Shown: positions 45,215 through 56,400 of the stretch, piece after piece
Numbering within the stretch: the first letter of the stretch is position 1
Layout of the letters: every line of letters begins with the position of its first letter
Source of the DNA: Cyrtodaria siliqua
Lineage: Eukaryota; Mollusca; Bivalvia; Adapedonta; Hiatellidae
Assembly: GCA_037043455.1 (NCBI GenBank)
Contig: JAWPHD010010315.1
Span: forward strand, 1-64,000
Direction of reading: 5' to 3'
Length of the DNA stretch: 64,000 bases
Translations under genes and position numbers: made by a program
Notes under the pieces: model-generated
What the model was told of the DNA's origin: nothing
The model's input: only the letters and a program-made list of their open reading frames with translations
Database searches by the model: none

Positions 45215-45740
45215 GTAACATATACTGAAAAGTGGATCCATTGGAATGAAATCAACAAACAAGAGAGAAAAGTTACAGACTCAGTTGTAGTGATCCTGTT
45301 AATTAGAGGTTAAATTAAGTTGCATTATCTACTGTTTAAGCGGTATTTTACTTTAAAGGGGATACATCAGGGTTTCCGACGGAGTCTAGGGGTCCGACTT
45401 GAAATTGGCAAATAATGATATTTTCCATTCTAAAGGGCATAAACATAATGAATGAACCTTAAAATGACTTCTTGTTTACAAAGAAATTAATTTTTCGCTT
45501 TAATATGTGCTATCCTAGGTTAATCACCAGGGTTGATTAATATATGTTACGTCAGATACCAACAAAACATATGGTAAATTCAAATTTGAGACCAGGTGCT
45601 AACACTATATTTTGATTTATATGCCATTTTGATCAAGATTGAAACATTTTTAAAATGTTTTTTTCCAGAAAGAATCTGATGTACCCCCTCTAAAGCCACA
45701 GGGATTGGGCTCGATCCCCACAAAGGAGAAATATGCCTGA
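45215..45740 (+). mobile_element. Family B element, copy B4, split by a MITE
   Basis: 'aacatatactgaaaagtggatccattggaatg', a decayed hairpin 1 ('cagactcagttgtagtgatcctg') and 'gtttaagcggtattttactttaaag'. A 329 bp insertion follows, then 'ctaaagccacagggattgggctcgat', the continuation seen in B6 and B7. Confidence 0.65.
45351..45695. mobile_element. Short DNA transposon (MITE) with 8 bp target duplication
   Basis: The element 45359-45687 (329 bp) has inverted ends GGGATACATCAG / CTGATGTACCCC. Flanks CTTTAAAG (45351-45358) and CTCTAAAG (45688-45695) differ by one base and match the single CTTTAAAG in uninterrupted family B copies, which serve as the empty site. An 8 bp duplication suggests a hAT-type element. 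Confidence 0.8.
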
Positions 45741-46744
45741 CTATTTGTATTGGATATAAAGAACCTATGCCAACTATGACAGGGTTTTTTAATTGCCTCT
45801 GCTACAGAAAGAGTACTTCACAGATGCATATCGGGCACAGAGGTTATTGATTGAGACTCCAATGTCAAAACGTATGAATGTAGAGATGCATGCTTTAAAG
45901 AGCCAATGTGCGTTGTATGGTAGTGTTTATCACTTACTATGGCTTCTGGGTGTGTATTAAAGGCATTACGTGTTTATCGTAATACACTAGTGTATACAGT
46001 CAAACATTTAGTGTTAATTTGTATGCATGATATATAATAGTGTCGTATCATATCATTTATGCAACTCGTTTATTAACGTCAATAATCCACAGTCACTCAT
46101 GTACGATCCTCTATGTATTTATTTATTCCACATGTGTAAATAGTTCTTCAAGTATCGTGTGTTCGAAGACCGTGACCATGTATTATATACACACTTGGTA
46201 TTATACATGTTTATTATATGATTTATTATATAATATAAATCAATTGTTCCAGCCGTTGTGCAAAGTTATCGAACGCTACAGAGCATATGTTTGAGGCCAT
46301 TTGGTCACGTATTTGATATAGTCACGGGTCAGTATATATGTTTTAATATTCAACACTAAACTATAGTGTTATTATCCCAGATACGTCGATTTTTGATATG
46401 TCACCTATTGTGAAATTAAGGAAAGAAATGTCAAGCGTGTTTATATTGCCCCATATCGATATATGGTGTTCGGGACTTGAGGAACATCAATACCAATGGC
46501 CGTAGGCTCGCGGTTTCGATATGTTTCAAGTCCCAAACACCAGGTTTTGATATCGCACATATTTATTTTGTATCTGACATTGGCATTTATTTTCAAGAGA
46601 TTGAACAACATACGAACACATTTTCACAACTTACATCGTACGTCCATCTCTCAGCACCAAAAAGAAGAAAATATGCACATTTATCGTGTTTTTAACAATT
46701 TCAATTTGTTGTTTGAACGTAACTTGTTTTATCAGGCCTACCAA
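45741..46744. other. No gene recognised
   Basis: Includes the segment at about 45840-45905 paralogous to 18006-18070, and a small palindrome near 45990 (TACACTAGTGTA). The short frames are unsupported. Confidence 0.3.
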
Positions 46745-47370
46745 ACGCTTTAATGGCGCTGACGTCTGCACCGTTAGAGGAGTATCCGGTGCTGCCGATG
46801 AGCGCCTCTTTTTGATGTAAACAAGGTATGTTGTCACGTTTATTTGCGTATAATTTCTTTTCAAAGCGTTTAATAAAAAATCGAAGACAGTCGTTCAACC
46901 CTTGTGTGAAAGGTCTTAATCCACACCAAATAGCCTAACTGAAAATGCAGTAGTTTTTTAGATTTTACATTTTGCGTTGACGGGTCGTGAAGTAAAAGTG
47001 CATGCACACGTAAACAAAAGTTTTATTTTTCATTCTCTTGTCACATCTGTTGCCATTGAAACAGAATTGACATGAACCAAAGGAACTTACACAAGTGTGT
47101 GCTTAGACAGTCGAATTAACACAAATTCTGTCCAAACTGCACCGATGCAGCATTAGAGCTATTTTTTAAAGACACTACTACGGACGAAAGATACGTCTCT
47201 TCTGAGGTAGTTATGTCTTATGTAGTTAAAATCCCTGACCAGCCACATCACCCATTCCCTACCGCCCCCTCCCCCATGATGCTCCCAACTTCCCCAAAAA
47301 AACGAATTATCACAAATGTTGTCAAAAATGCATTGGTGCTGCAGTAGAGCGACCAGTGGTGCATTAGGAC
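46745..47370 (+). repeat. Dispersed repeat (family F), copy F1
   Basis: Shares with 56020-56400, inverted: 'ggcgctgacgtctgcaccgttagaggagtatccgg.gctgcc', 'cacatctgttgc', 'acagtcgaattaacacaaa.t.ctgtcc', 'gcagcattagagc' and 'gatacgtctcttctga.gtagttatgtc'. No coding capacity seen. Confidence 0.65.
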
Positions 47371-47640
47371 TATATGGAATTTAGAAAAATCTTCCTAAAA
47401 GTGTATCCCATACTGCGTTCAGTAAAGAATTCTAAAAATCTGAGGTCATTCGATGGAACTAAATGGTTGTGCAACTTTAAGTTCTCAAAATCAAATATGC
47501 TTGCTGAAAATGGGAGGTAAAACCTTAGAGTGGCTCCAAATAAGTGAGTATTAACAGTGAATCCCATAATGCATCCAGTAAACTATTCCGAACATTGAGG
47601 CCATTCAGTGGAACTAAATAGTTGTGCACCGTTCCCATTA
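47371..47640. repeat. Diverged direct duplication of ~150 bp
   Basis: 'gtgtatcccatactgcgttcagtaaagaattc...ggtcattcgatggaactaaatggttgtgca' (from 47400) recurs as 'gtgaatcccataatgcatccagtaaactattc...ggccattcagtggaactaaatagttgtgca' (from 47558). Confidence 0.75.
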
Positions 47641-47960
47641 CTCACCCTTTGCAGAGCAGTCTATGAAAAAACACGTAACCGTGAGGCAGGGCAAAGTTTG
47701 ACCGCAAGGCCGCCATTTGAACACATTTGGTAGAGGAACATGCGCTTATGGTACCTGTAACATATTAAACCTCTAGCTCATGCAGTTTCGGAGAAGAAGA
47801 TTTATAGCTTTTCTGTAAATCTATGACGCCAGGGCTGTCCAGATTTTACCCCAGGGTCACCATTTTAACTTGGTAAAGGACCATAAGCCTATGCTACATG
47901 TAATATATGAGAGCTCTATACTTTGTGATTTCAGAGACTACTTCAAAATCAAGTAATCTT
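47641..47960 (+). repeat. Family E repeat fragment
   Basis: 'ccgccatttgaacacatttggtagagga', 'atattaaacctctagctcatgcagtttcggagaagaagat' and 'accccagggtcaccattttaacttggtaaaggaccataagc' repeat the family E unit order. Confidence 0.7.
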
Positions 47961-48479
47961 GCTAATTGTTAAAATATAAAAGACATAATAACGGGGTTAA
48001 AACTAAACAAAATAGAAGTAATAATGGAAACAGCGGACATAAATGTCAAACACGCCAAAAAGTTTCATCTACATATATGTGAGACGGAAACAGCCAATTT
48101 TAAGCCACTTTACGGCCCGACCGAAATTTGTCCAAAGCTCCCTTAAAATCGTATTTTGCAAACTAGCAAATTATCAGGCACTTTTCCTTTGTCTCACTGG
48201 CAATCTGCGTAAACTAGATGCTTTATACTATTCATTGACAGCTTGCGTCTGTCACAACTTCACACCTTCACGATCGTTTGGTGATAATTTGTTTGATCAG
48301 CAGCTTGTTTGAGTGGTTTATTGATCCAAGTAAAGGATTAACACAATTATGAAGTCCTTCATGATGTCTGTGATAAAAACAGTTTTAAATTAACAGAAAC
48401 AAAATACCGCTATCAGTTATAATGAGTGTTTGTTTAAGATGGTGGTATAATTGTATATATATATATAAATCGTAGAAGT
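47961..48479. other. No gene recognised
   Basis: The 89-codon plus frame at 48043-48312 has no recognisable domain; a (TA)n run lies near 48456-48468. Confidence 0.3.
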
Positions 48480-48910
48480 AGAACTCTTTGTTAAACTTGT
48501 TAAACGTTTATCAAAAGAGGTTCTGACCCTATCATTTTGCAATGCACTGCATGCTTGGTGGTGGATCCATTTACAGTTCGCCACTATGCTTTCCTCTTTA
48601 ATTGAGCGATGTGACCGGACAGACTGTGGACCCTATGATGAATTCTACCTCAAGCCCAAGATGTTATTACTACTTGTACTGCCTATTAATGCTGCCTGTT
48701 TGGTTAGAGAACAGTTCATGGCGGTGATTTCTTTATTTTGTTTGTGTTTGTGACGGACCATATGCTTTTATTCCCTATTAACATTGTCATCCATGTTTGT
48801 CGTTTTGCGTGTTTTTTGGTTTACTGTATTCTGTGAAGCTGCATTTCTGTTCGACATTTATACTTATTTTTGTTGGTGAGCATGTTTTATTAAATTTATT
48901 ATTACTATAA
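48480..48910 (+). pseudogene. Family C retroelement 3' end with RT C-terminal scrap
   Basis: From about 48510 the plus frame reads SDPIILQCTACLVVDPFTVR then HYAFLF and a stop, matching the protein fragment at 19.3-19.7 kb. The family C tail follows ('tgcctattaatgctgcctgtttggttagaga', 'tgttttttggtttactgtattctgtgaa'), with the central tail hairpin deleted. Confidence 0.6.
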
Positions 48911-49419
48911 TGATTTGTCATAGTAATGGGTAAACAAGTTATAATAAATCAATATGTTAGACAAGTATGGAATGATGTTTGTTCGGTTTTTTCATGTGTT
49001 TTCTTAATGTTCCAAGTGTAAAACGATTCAACAAAACAAATTAAAATGATTTTCTTTGTTACCTCCCCTGATATAAATTTTGTTATAAAACAGTTTAAAT
49101 GTGAATTTTGTCTTACAATATAGTATAAAGGTCACGTAGATCAGCTGACCCTCAGAATTACGAACGGGTGCAATAGTATCCTTATACCAAGCAGTAGGCA
49201 TACCACCATTAACATAACAAAACTGTGTCTTACGTTCTGTAATAGTTTTATAGTTTTATGTTCAAGCTTATCTAACGTTTATTTGTGTATAACATCAAAC
49301 AATGTTAAGTAAGTGCCGTCAATATCACTGTTTACTTTCATATCATGTTCAAAATTCTCTAGTAAAGAATTTGTATTAAAAACTACATGTTCAACGAGCA
49401 TGAAATCAGCTGGAGGATC
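48911..49419. other. No feature recognised
   Basis: AT-rich; may include decayed 3' continuation of the LINE endonuclease fragment on the minus strand. Confidence 0.3.
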
Positions 49420-50257
49420 TCTAGTTCGAAATACACTTTTCTCAACAATGCAAGCACTCGATCTAAGTATTTATTAGGTCATTGTTAAAAGTCAATTTTA
49501 AAAGTTAATTATCAGGTCTAACTGAATTAGGACATAAATTTAAGGAACATCCAGATTCCTCCATCATATCTAAGCTTCATATAACTTCAAAATACTGAAA
49601 AGCATCTAAATTCTCATAAGGAAGAAGACTGAACTGAACAACCGAAGCACACTGCGGACCTATAAAGGTAAAATCTTTTCAATAATGTTCCTGCCATTTA
49701 GTATACAAACGTTGGTATTTATAACAAAATCAATGAGAGAATAACCATATACATTCGCGGAGAAATCGATGACCCCTATTTCAGGCGAGTAATCTAGATT
49801 ATCAGAAACATGACTATTAATATTACCACACAGGCAAATTACCACACTGGCATACAAGTGAATCATTTAGATATGTATGTATCTGGCACATAATTGTATC
49901 AACAAAGTCGTTTACATCAATTTGATGAGTTGAGTTCTGAGGCGGAAGGTAACAGATACATGAGTAGAATGATTTGCCATCAATTCTAATAATACACTTC
50001 AACCAGAGTATGCCTTCAAATTCATCATCCATTATAGTGAAGCTAAATTCATTTAAAAACATTTCACTAATTACAAAAACAATACCACCAGGGTCATATT
50101 TAGCTCTTCTATGCAGATATTGCCTATTCTGTCCAACCCACATAAAACCATCTACTAAAACAGATTGGTCACCTTTTAAATGTGTCTCAGCAGGACCTAA
50201 CGTTTCTATTCCACTGTGGATTATACTACTTTCTCTTAGCTGAAAGTTATCTGACAT
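49420..50257 (-). pseudogene. LINE APE-type endonuclease fragment
   Basis: Minus-strand frame from 50257: SSIIHSGIETLGPAETHLKG (catalytic Glu in ETHL), a WVGQNR segment, DPGGIVFVIS, DDEFEGILWLKCI, CYLPPQNS. After a frameshift near 49850 comes CGNINSH (GDFN-type motif with the aspartate lost), then VIDFSANVYGYSLIDF and NVCILNGRN. The order matches the apurinic-endonuclease domain of non-LTR retrotransposons. The remainder of the element is absent. It could derive from the same kind of LINE as the 35.5-39.4 kb relic, which lacks this domain. Confidence 0.75.
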
Positions 50258-50864
50258 CGGGCTTTTGTTCCAGTTAGTAACATTCTAGAACAAGACACAT
50301 AGCCTTTTCCTGTATTGTCCTAAAACTGCATTGTATTGTTCTGAAGCAAACACAATGAATCAAATCTTGACACTTCTATAAGCATGCCAAATTGGAAAAC
50401 AGAAAAGTGAAAACAAGTTTTAGAATATTTCAATAATAAATGGAATTGCATTCAAGAAGTGGAACTGTTTTACATCTCGTGATTGTCTATCAATTATATA
50501 TGTATTCATCTAATGCATCGCTGAAGCATTACGTCTTGATATCGAACAATTTTAGATACAAAAAAAGATGTAATAACTGTTAATGTTACGTTATTTCTTT
50601 TTATGATATTGTTATCCGCCGAGGAATTAATCCATATTATGACGCACATTAGGAAGTCATTCTTATTGGTGGAGTCATTATACATAATATCATGGCAGCG
50701 TATTAATATGTTTATACGGTCCCGAATTGCACACGGTTCAGGTAAAATACTTATCCTGAAGGGTGCAAAAAATAAAAGTACGTTTCTTTAGCTATTGGAT
50801 TTATTTTTCTGTATGAAATTCTAAAGTAACTACGTCATAGTAACGTGTAAACAAGTTATAATAT
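50258..50864. other. No feature recognised
   Basis: AT-rich, no coding signal. Confidence 0.3.
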
Positions 50865-50960
50865 ATCAAAAGTAGACATACAAATCGGACAGGAAAAAAA
50901 GTAGCATTCAAGGACGACAGTCAACCACAAACACACACAGAAACAAAGAACGACTAAGGC
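50865..50960 (-). mobile_element. Family C retroelement, extreme 3' tip
   Basis: 'gacatacaaatcggacagg' and 'gtagcattcaaggacgacagtcaaccacaaac' match the 3' tips at 56.82, 59.27 and 59.9 kb. The strongly truncated copy fits 5' truncation at insertion. Confidence 0.6.
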
Positions 50961-51199
50961 TACACTCTGCATCATCAATACAAATTCCACAATTTCCACA
51001 AAATACAAATTCTACAAAATAACAAATTCCACAAAATACAAAATACACAAAATAACTCTTCATTTCTTAGACCTAAATATCCTTTACATCTTCATTTGTT
51101 TCATGTTCCTTCTAATAACATTTCCAGGAATTTTAATAACGGCTCAAAAGTTTCAGTTACTACTCTTAGATCACCTGTTTTGAGGAAATACCATATAAA

Positions 51200-51469
51200 T
51201 AAATACATACTGAAAAGGGAGCAACAAACATAAACAAGAGATAAAAGTAGCAGACTCGGTTTTATTGAGTCTGTTCATGAGGGGTAATGTAAAGTGCAAC
51301 ACCTCTCCTCACGCCTCCAAGCACCGGCTTAAGCAATATTCTACTTTAAAGCCGCAGAGATTTGACTTGATGATCCCAAAGGACCAGTAAGTTATAACAC
51401 TATTGATTTTAGTCGTGGGGTTGGCTTTTTACGGCCGCCTCACAGCACTAAACAGAAGCTAGTGTGAAT
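51200..51469 (+). mobile_element. Family B hairpin element, copy B6
   Basis: Hairpin 1 CAGACTC 51251-51257 with GAGTCTG 51267-51273; hairpin 2 GAGGGGT 51279-51285 with ACCTCTC (51301-51307). Then 'cacgcctccaagcaccggcttaagcaatattctactttaaagcc', 'gatcccaaaggaccagtaag', and the end 'agctagtgtgaatgtc'. B7 follows head-to-tail. Confidence 0.7.
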
Positions 51470-51700
51470 GTCAATAAATACTGAAAAGGGGATCCACGGA
51501 AGCAACATACACAAAAAGAGATCAAAGTAGCAGACTCGGTTTCATTCAGTCTGTTCATGAGAGGTAATGTAGATGACAATACCTCTCACGTCTCCTAGCA
51601 GCGGCTTAAGCGATATTCTACTTTAAAGCCACAAAGATTGGGCGTGATATTACAAATGACCAGTAAATAATAACACTACTGATTTGTAGTAGGATTATTT
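51470..51700 (+). mobile_element. Family B hairpin element, copy B7
   Basis: 'aataaatactgaaaaggggatccacggaagcaac', CAGACTC / CAGTCTG (one change), GAGAGGT / ACCTCTC, 'cacgtctcctagcagcggcttaagcgatattctac'. Distal third degraded. The B6-B7 junction defines the family ends. Confidence 0.7.
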
Positions 51701-52027
51701 TTTCGATTTATTAAATAACACACCGAAGGAATGAGAGTGTAATACTTGAAACTCTTGTTATGCTCCAGCCGGTTTTGCGTTTCGTCTACCTTAGCCTTGA
51801 AAGTAGTGCATCGAGTGATATGTGTGGAAACAACATCATCTTCAGTATATTGAACTGGAGTATACGGATTAGTGCTACTGCGTTCCAGAGAATAAACATT
51901 GACGTAATGTAGGTGTCAAACGATAATTATAGTTTTAGCTGCTTTATCAATAGGAACTAAAACACATTTATTATGAAATTCTTAAATTCCCGATTTTAAA
52001 TTAAGAAACGAAAACCGCAAAAATTGA
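51701..52027. other. No feature recognised
   Basis: AT-rich; the upstream part of the following LINE may extend a little into its end. Confidence 0.3.
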
Positions 52028-53990
52028 TTTTATGTAGACTTAAACAAAATGATCGACATAAATTATAATCATGAAATACTAACAATAAAAAATCACATTA
52101 AGATTTGGAAACGTAGGTACCTAACTCTTCTTGAAAAAATAACAGTCATTAAAACTCTATTAATACCACAACTTAATCATTTATTTATGTCTCTCCCCAA
52201 CCCAAATGAGTCGACGATTAAACTTATCAATTACATTTTATATGAATTTTTGTGGGAATGTCCAGCAAAAATCAAACAAGCTGTCGTAATCAAACAATAT
52301 TCTGAAGGTGGTTTAAATATGACCAATTTGCAAGCTTTTATCTTTGTGTTAAAAGCATCATGGATAAAACGACTCATTAGCAATACAGGTAATAGTGGGT
52401 GGCACCATATAATCCCTAACACTGTCAATATTAAAAATGTATGTTGTTTTGGAAAGAGCTACATACAGCAAAAAAGTAGTTACAATGAAAAACATGTTCT
52501 GGAGAGATTTTTTAAAGGCTTTTTATAATATCATGGAAAATAATACTATATATATAAATCAGCATTTTCTGGCAAGTCCACTATATTATAATACAAACTT
52601 GGTTATAGGAGGTAAAACCTTATTTATGAAAGGATGATATGACAAGGGGATTTATCTTATAAATGACCTTTTTAACACTGATGGACATTTGTATTCCTTG
52701 GATGAATTTAGTACCATATATAAACTTAAAACAAATTTCATGACTTTTGATTGAATAATAGCATCAATTAAATCCATGGCAGGTAACAAAAAGATAAAAT
52801 ACCTGGACATAACTCAGAAATTATTCGAACCAACACTGCCATTAATTCTTAAAAACAAGAAAAGGAAGTAAAGAATTTTACTATATACTTCATAAAAATA
52901 CAGAACAACCTTCTTCTAAACTTAAATGAGAACAAAATTATAACATGGAGCAAGAAACATGGAAGGAAATTGATATGGCACCTTTAAAATCAACCTTTAG
53001 TTCTACATTACAGTGGTTTCAACTTAGAATTATCTATAGAATTTTACCTACAAGAAAATACTTGCATACCATAAATGCAATAGATATCCCTCTATGTCAC
53101 ACTTGTCACCAGGAAGAAACATTGCTCCATTTGTTAAGGTCTTGTCCTGATACACAGAACTTTTTACATCAAGTAAACAATTGGTTATACACTAAAAGTG
53201 TTTTAATTCCATTCACGGAGGAGTTATTAATTTTTAACATTGGAAATAATATGTCTACAGCTAATCCCAGTGTGATACTTGAAATCAAGTACTATATATT
53301 TTCTTCTAAACGCCTAAATACACCACTATCTATAGCAGCCTTCAAAAACAGACGTGTGCACTGTTATAAAACACTTAAAGAAATAGCCATTATGAACAAC
53401 CATCTAGAACCTTTCTATAAAAACTGGCACAAATACAAAGACATTTTGGAACCTTCCTAAAATAACTTTTTACAAAATGAGTTTCGGTAAAATTATGTAA
53501 TTTACTGTATGAAATATTCACCAAATAATGGGATAAAGGGTAATAATATCTGAATAAAAAGTGTTTACATAGGCCAATTTAGCTGAACCAAGACTGCATC
53601 ACTTTTTAAAGTTGATATCATTTTAATCAATGCTCATATGTTTCGTGTTGTGAGGGGCTGCATGGGGGTTAACATACAGAGTAAGAAAACTTAGATATTC
53701 ACTATTTTTTCTCTATTGTTTAACATGCTAAAATACTTCCCCTCAATAATAAAAATATTAACTGCATCTATTGCAACATGTAGTATAACTATTTGTTTAC
53801 ATTTTAATTGAATAATGATAATATGCTTGTATTTTGTGCTCATATGAATATTCATGAATTATTAAGATATATCATTATATTTGTAAGGTGTGGGATGGTC
53901 TTCCCCGACCCATCACACACCTATATACGGGGAGAATAAACGGGTCACCCAAGTGGTGATAGAAAAAAAAAGAAAAAAAAAAGAAAAAAG
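52028..53990 (+). pseudogene. L1-like LINE, 3' half (RT thumb, zinc-knuckle region, 3' UTR)
   Basis: 5'-truncated. Frame one (to 52528) reads HIKIWKRRYLTLLEKITVIK, LLIPQLNHLF, YILYEFLWECPAKIKQ and EGGLNMTNLQAF, the region just after the RT palm in L1/Tx1-type LINEs. Frameshifts and stops then lead through 52528-52940. Frame two (52945-53460) reads LQWFQLRIIYRILPTRKYL, then C-X2-C-X7-H-X4-C (CHTCHQEETLLHLLRSCP) and a basic tail, the C-terminal Cys/His region of L1-like ORF2. A ~500 bp 3' UTR holds a strong hairpin (53887-53921) and ends in an A-rich tail (53962-53988). Broken, so inactive. Confidence 0.78.
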
Positions 53991-54500
53991 GAAGGATTAG
54001 CATTATAAAAGTTAATACGTGTATCTATAATTTTAAAAATTGACTTTTTCCAAGTAGAAAGAGAGTTTGGGTCCGCAAGTTCTCTACGACACCATTTTAT
54101 ACTAAAATCCTTAATGAATTGGGTGATCTGAGCACGACATGCATTGAAATCAATAATTGAACGTAATCTATACTTCGGACTGTTATAAAACAGATGGCGA
54201 ATATGTTTATCTACAATATCAAAATTACCAGTGATGACATGACAAACATTTTGATGTATTACACCCACATTCCGTAGGAGTGTCTTTACTATATCAAGGT
54301 CAGAAACTATTTTGATGTAGTTGAAATTCATATTTCTAATTGTTTTTTATACTTATAATTAATGACAGGAATTTCGGAGTTTTGAATCAACTACATGATT
54401 ATCTCGGAAATTACTTGGCATGTCAATGAAATTAATACCCTTATTAAGATATAGTATTTTTAGAAAATGCCTGCCGTGGTCAGACTCCTTGTCAATATGG
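53991..54500 (-). pseudogene. N-terminal part of a retroelement RT protein, opposite strand to the LINE
   Basis: Minus strand, after an upstream frameshifted piece (GINFIDMPSNFRDNH, about 54440-54400), reads FNYIKIVSDLDI, HVITGNFDI, KHIRHLFYNSPKYRLR, DFSIKWCRRELADPN, STWKKSIFKII. I recall this HVxTGdl...GPKyR order as the start of RT proteins abundant in bivalves, the same kind whose C-terminus occurs at 8.3, 19.3 and 48.5 kb. The frame runs on into the LINE A-tail as poly-Phe, which is meaningless. Confidence 0.55.
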
Positions 54501-54780
54501 GGTAGGAGAATATGTTGTCTTTAGCTTTGAATTATGGAAGCGGTGTTATACAATATATCTGTACGAATGAAATTGTGTCTGCTTCCTCGTCGATCAACTT
54601 AAGTGAAGAAATGGACAAAAAGGTAAGTCGTGAAAGCATGGAGTGCTTTTCAGACTGTTTAAAACAGATGGAAACTTTTACCTGGTCATTTCATACAGCC
54701 GTAACAACTTCCAATGCTCACAGATACACCTTACATGTAATTTCATGGTTGCTTCTAAGAGATCCTCTTTTAAATATGTA

Positions 54781-55070
54781 TTGACATCCACACTCGCGTT
54801 TGTTTAATGCTGTGTGGCGGCCGTAAAAGATCGGTACGGCCCGACTACAAATCAGTAGTGTTATTACTTACTGGTCATTTGGGATCATCAGCCCGATATT
54901 TTTGCTTTAAAGTAGAATATCGCTTAGGGCAGGTGCTAAGAGGAGTGAGAGGTGTTTCACTATACATTACCTCTCATGAACAGACTCAATAAAACTGAGT
55001 CTGCTACTGTTATCTCTTGTTTATGTTTGTTGCTTCCAAGGGATCCCCATTTCAGTGTTTATTTTCATCA
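54781..55070 (-). mobile_element. Family B hairpin element, copy B8 (near full length)
   Basis: Minus strand: 'aacactgaaatggggatcccttggaagcaac', CAGACTC / GAGTCTG, GAGAGGT / ACACCTCTC, 'actcctcttagcacctg', 'gcgatattctactttaaagc', 'gatcccaaatgaccagtaagtaataacactactgatttgtagtcgggc', ending 'gcgagtgtggatgtcaat'. About 290 bp; the most complete single copy. Confidence 0.72.
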
Positions 55071-56019
55071 TTGTACATGAGCCATGTAATTGAAACACCT
55101 TTTCCTCTTTGTATTACAGCCGCCGAGGTTCCCGTTTCTCTTCATTTGATTTCACTTTCTTGACTGATAGAATGAGTCCCCAGGTATTTCCACATTTCTT
55201 CGAAAATGGAAATTCGTGACAACCAATATTTTTCATTGAATATTGCCAGGTCCGCCAGAATCTTATTAATTAATCATTATGGAAACCAGTTATGTATGTA
55301 CATGTATATGAAAAGCGTACATCGAAACTTCTCGTTTTTTTGCCACAAAAACATCGTGTATTTAGTGTGAAAACACCTTTCGATAGATGAAAAAGTATAA
55401 AAAAGTTGTTTAAGTTTCTATGTTTTGTTACTAAGTCGATGGTTATGTCTTTTTGTTTTTGTCAAAAATAGGTATTCCATGATTCTACACAGCTTGGAGT
55501 TCTATGTAATTCATGGTTCTACACAGCTTGGAGGTCTAGGTAGTCCGAGACAAATTGTGGTGGTCTCAGACTACAAAACTACCGTTAGTGTCGAACCCTG
55601 GTGTGTGTAGTGTGAGGGGAGTGGGAAGGTTCTGTTGTTCTGCTGTCTGAAGCAAATATGTTCTGAGATGATGGTTTATATTTGGACACACAACAAATAA
55701 TTGAATAATTATGTTTGTTTTATACTTATATGAAACTGCATGCCTTCACACTGCCTAATTGTCGTCTATTGAATACTGAAATGCCAGTGCGTGCCTTAAC
55801 ATACGTAAATTGCTTCTCTTACAATTAAATATAATATTGCAGTTACTATATATGTTAAACAGACGAAGACGACAACGACAAAGACGGCGACGTTATGATG
55901 TTGAAAATAGCTTGTCTGTTCCTTTTTTTCAAAGCGTACTAAATAAAATTTGAACATTTCTGCAAATATCGAAGATGAGTCCTATACAATATTTGCAGTA
56001 TGAATCTCACGACATATTA
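55071..56019. other. No gene recognised
   Basis: Holds a direct duplication ('ttctacacagcttggag', 55482 and 55520) and a 12 bp hairpin GTAGTCCGAGAC / GTCTCAGACTAC (about 55541-55575). Otherwise AT-rich. Confidence 0.35.
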
Positions 56020-56400
56020 GACATAACTACGTCAGGAGAGACGTATCTTTCTTTTGTCCGTAGTAATGTCGTAAAAAGAAAAAGAAAAACCCTTCTTAAT
56101 TCCATAGCTCTAATGCAGCACCGGTCACTCTAATGCAGCACCAATGTATTTTGGACAGTATTTGTGTTAATTCGACTGTCTATGTCCACACATATGTGTA
56201 AGTTCCTTTGATTCATGACAGTTTTAGGTTTAAATTGCAACAGATGTGACAAGAAATATTTGATAAATGAAAAATAAAAGAAATTATACGAAAATAAACG
56301 TGACAAAAATCCTTGATTACATCAAAAAGCGGCGTTCGACGGCAGCCCCGGATACTCCTTTAACGGTGCAGACGTCAGCACCATGAGAGCAATTTGTAGG
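56020..56400 (-). repeat. Dispersed repeat (family F), copy F2
   Basis: Inverted relative to F1 at 46.7 kb. Shares the 'gcagcaccggtcactctaatgcagcacc', 'gttaattcgactgtct', 'gcaacagatgtgac' and 'ccggatactcc.ttaacggtgcagacgtcagc' blocks. Confidence 0.65.

Noticed and set aside
54860..55070. Hammerhead-ribozyme core suggested by CTGATGA in family B copy B8
   Set aside because: The required GAAA partner and three-stem layout are missing, and the CTGATGA is not conserved in other copies.
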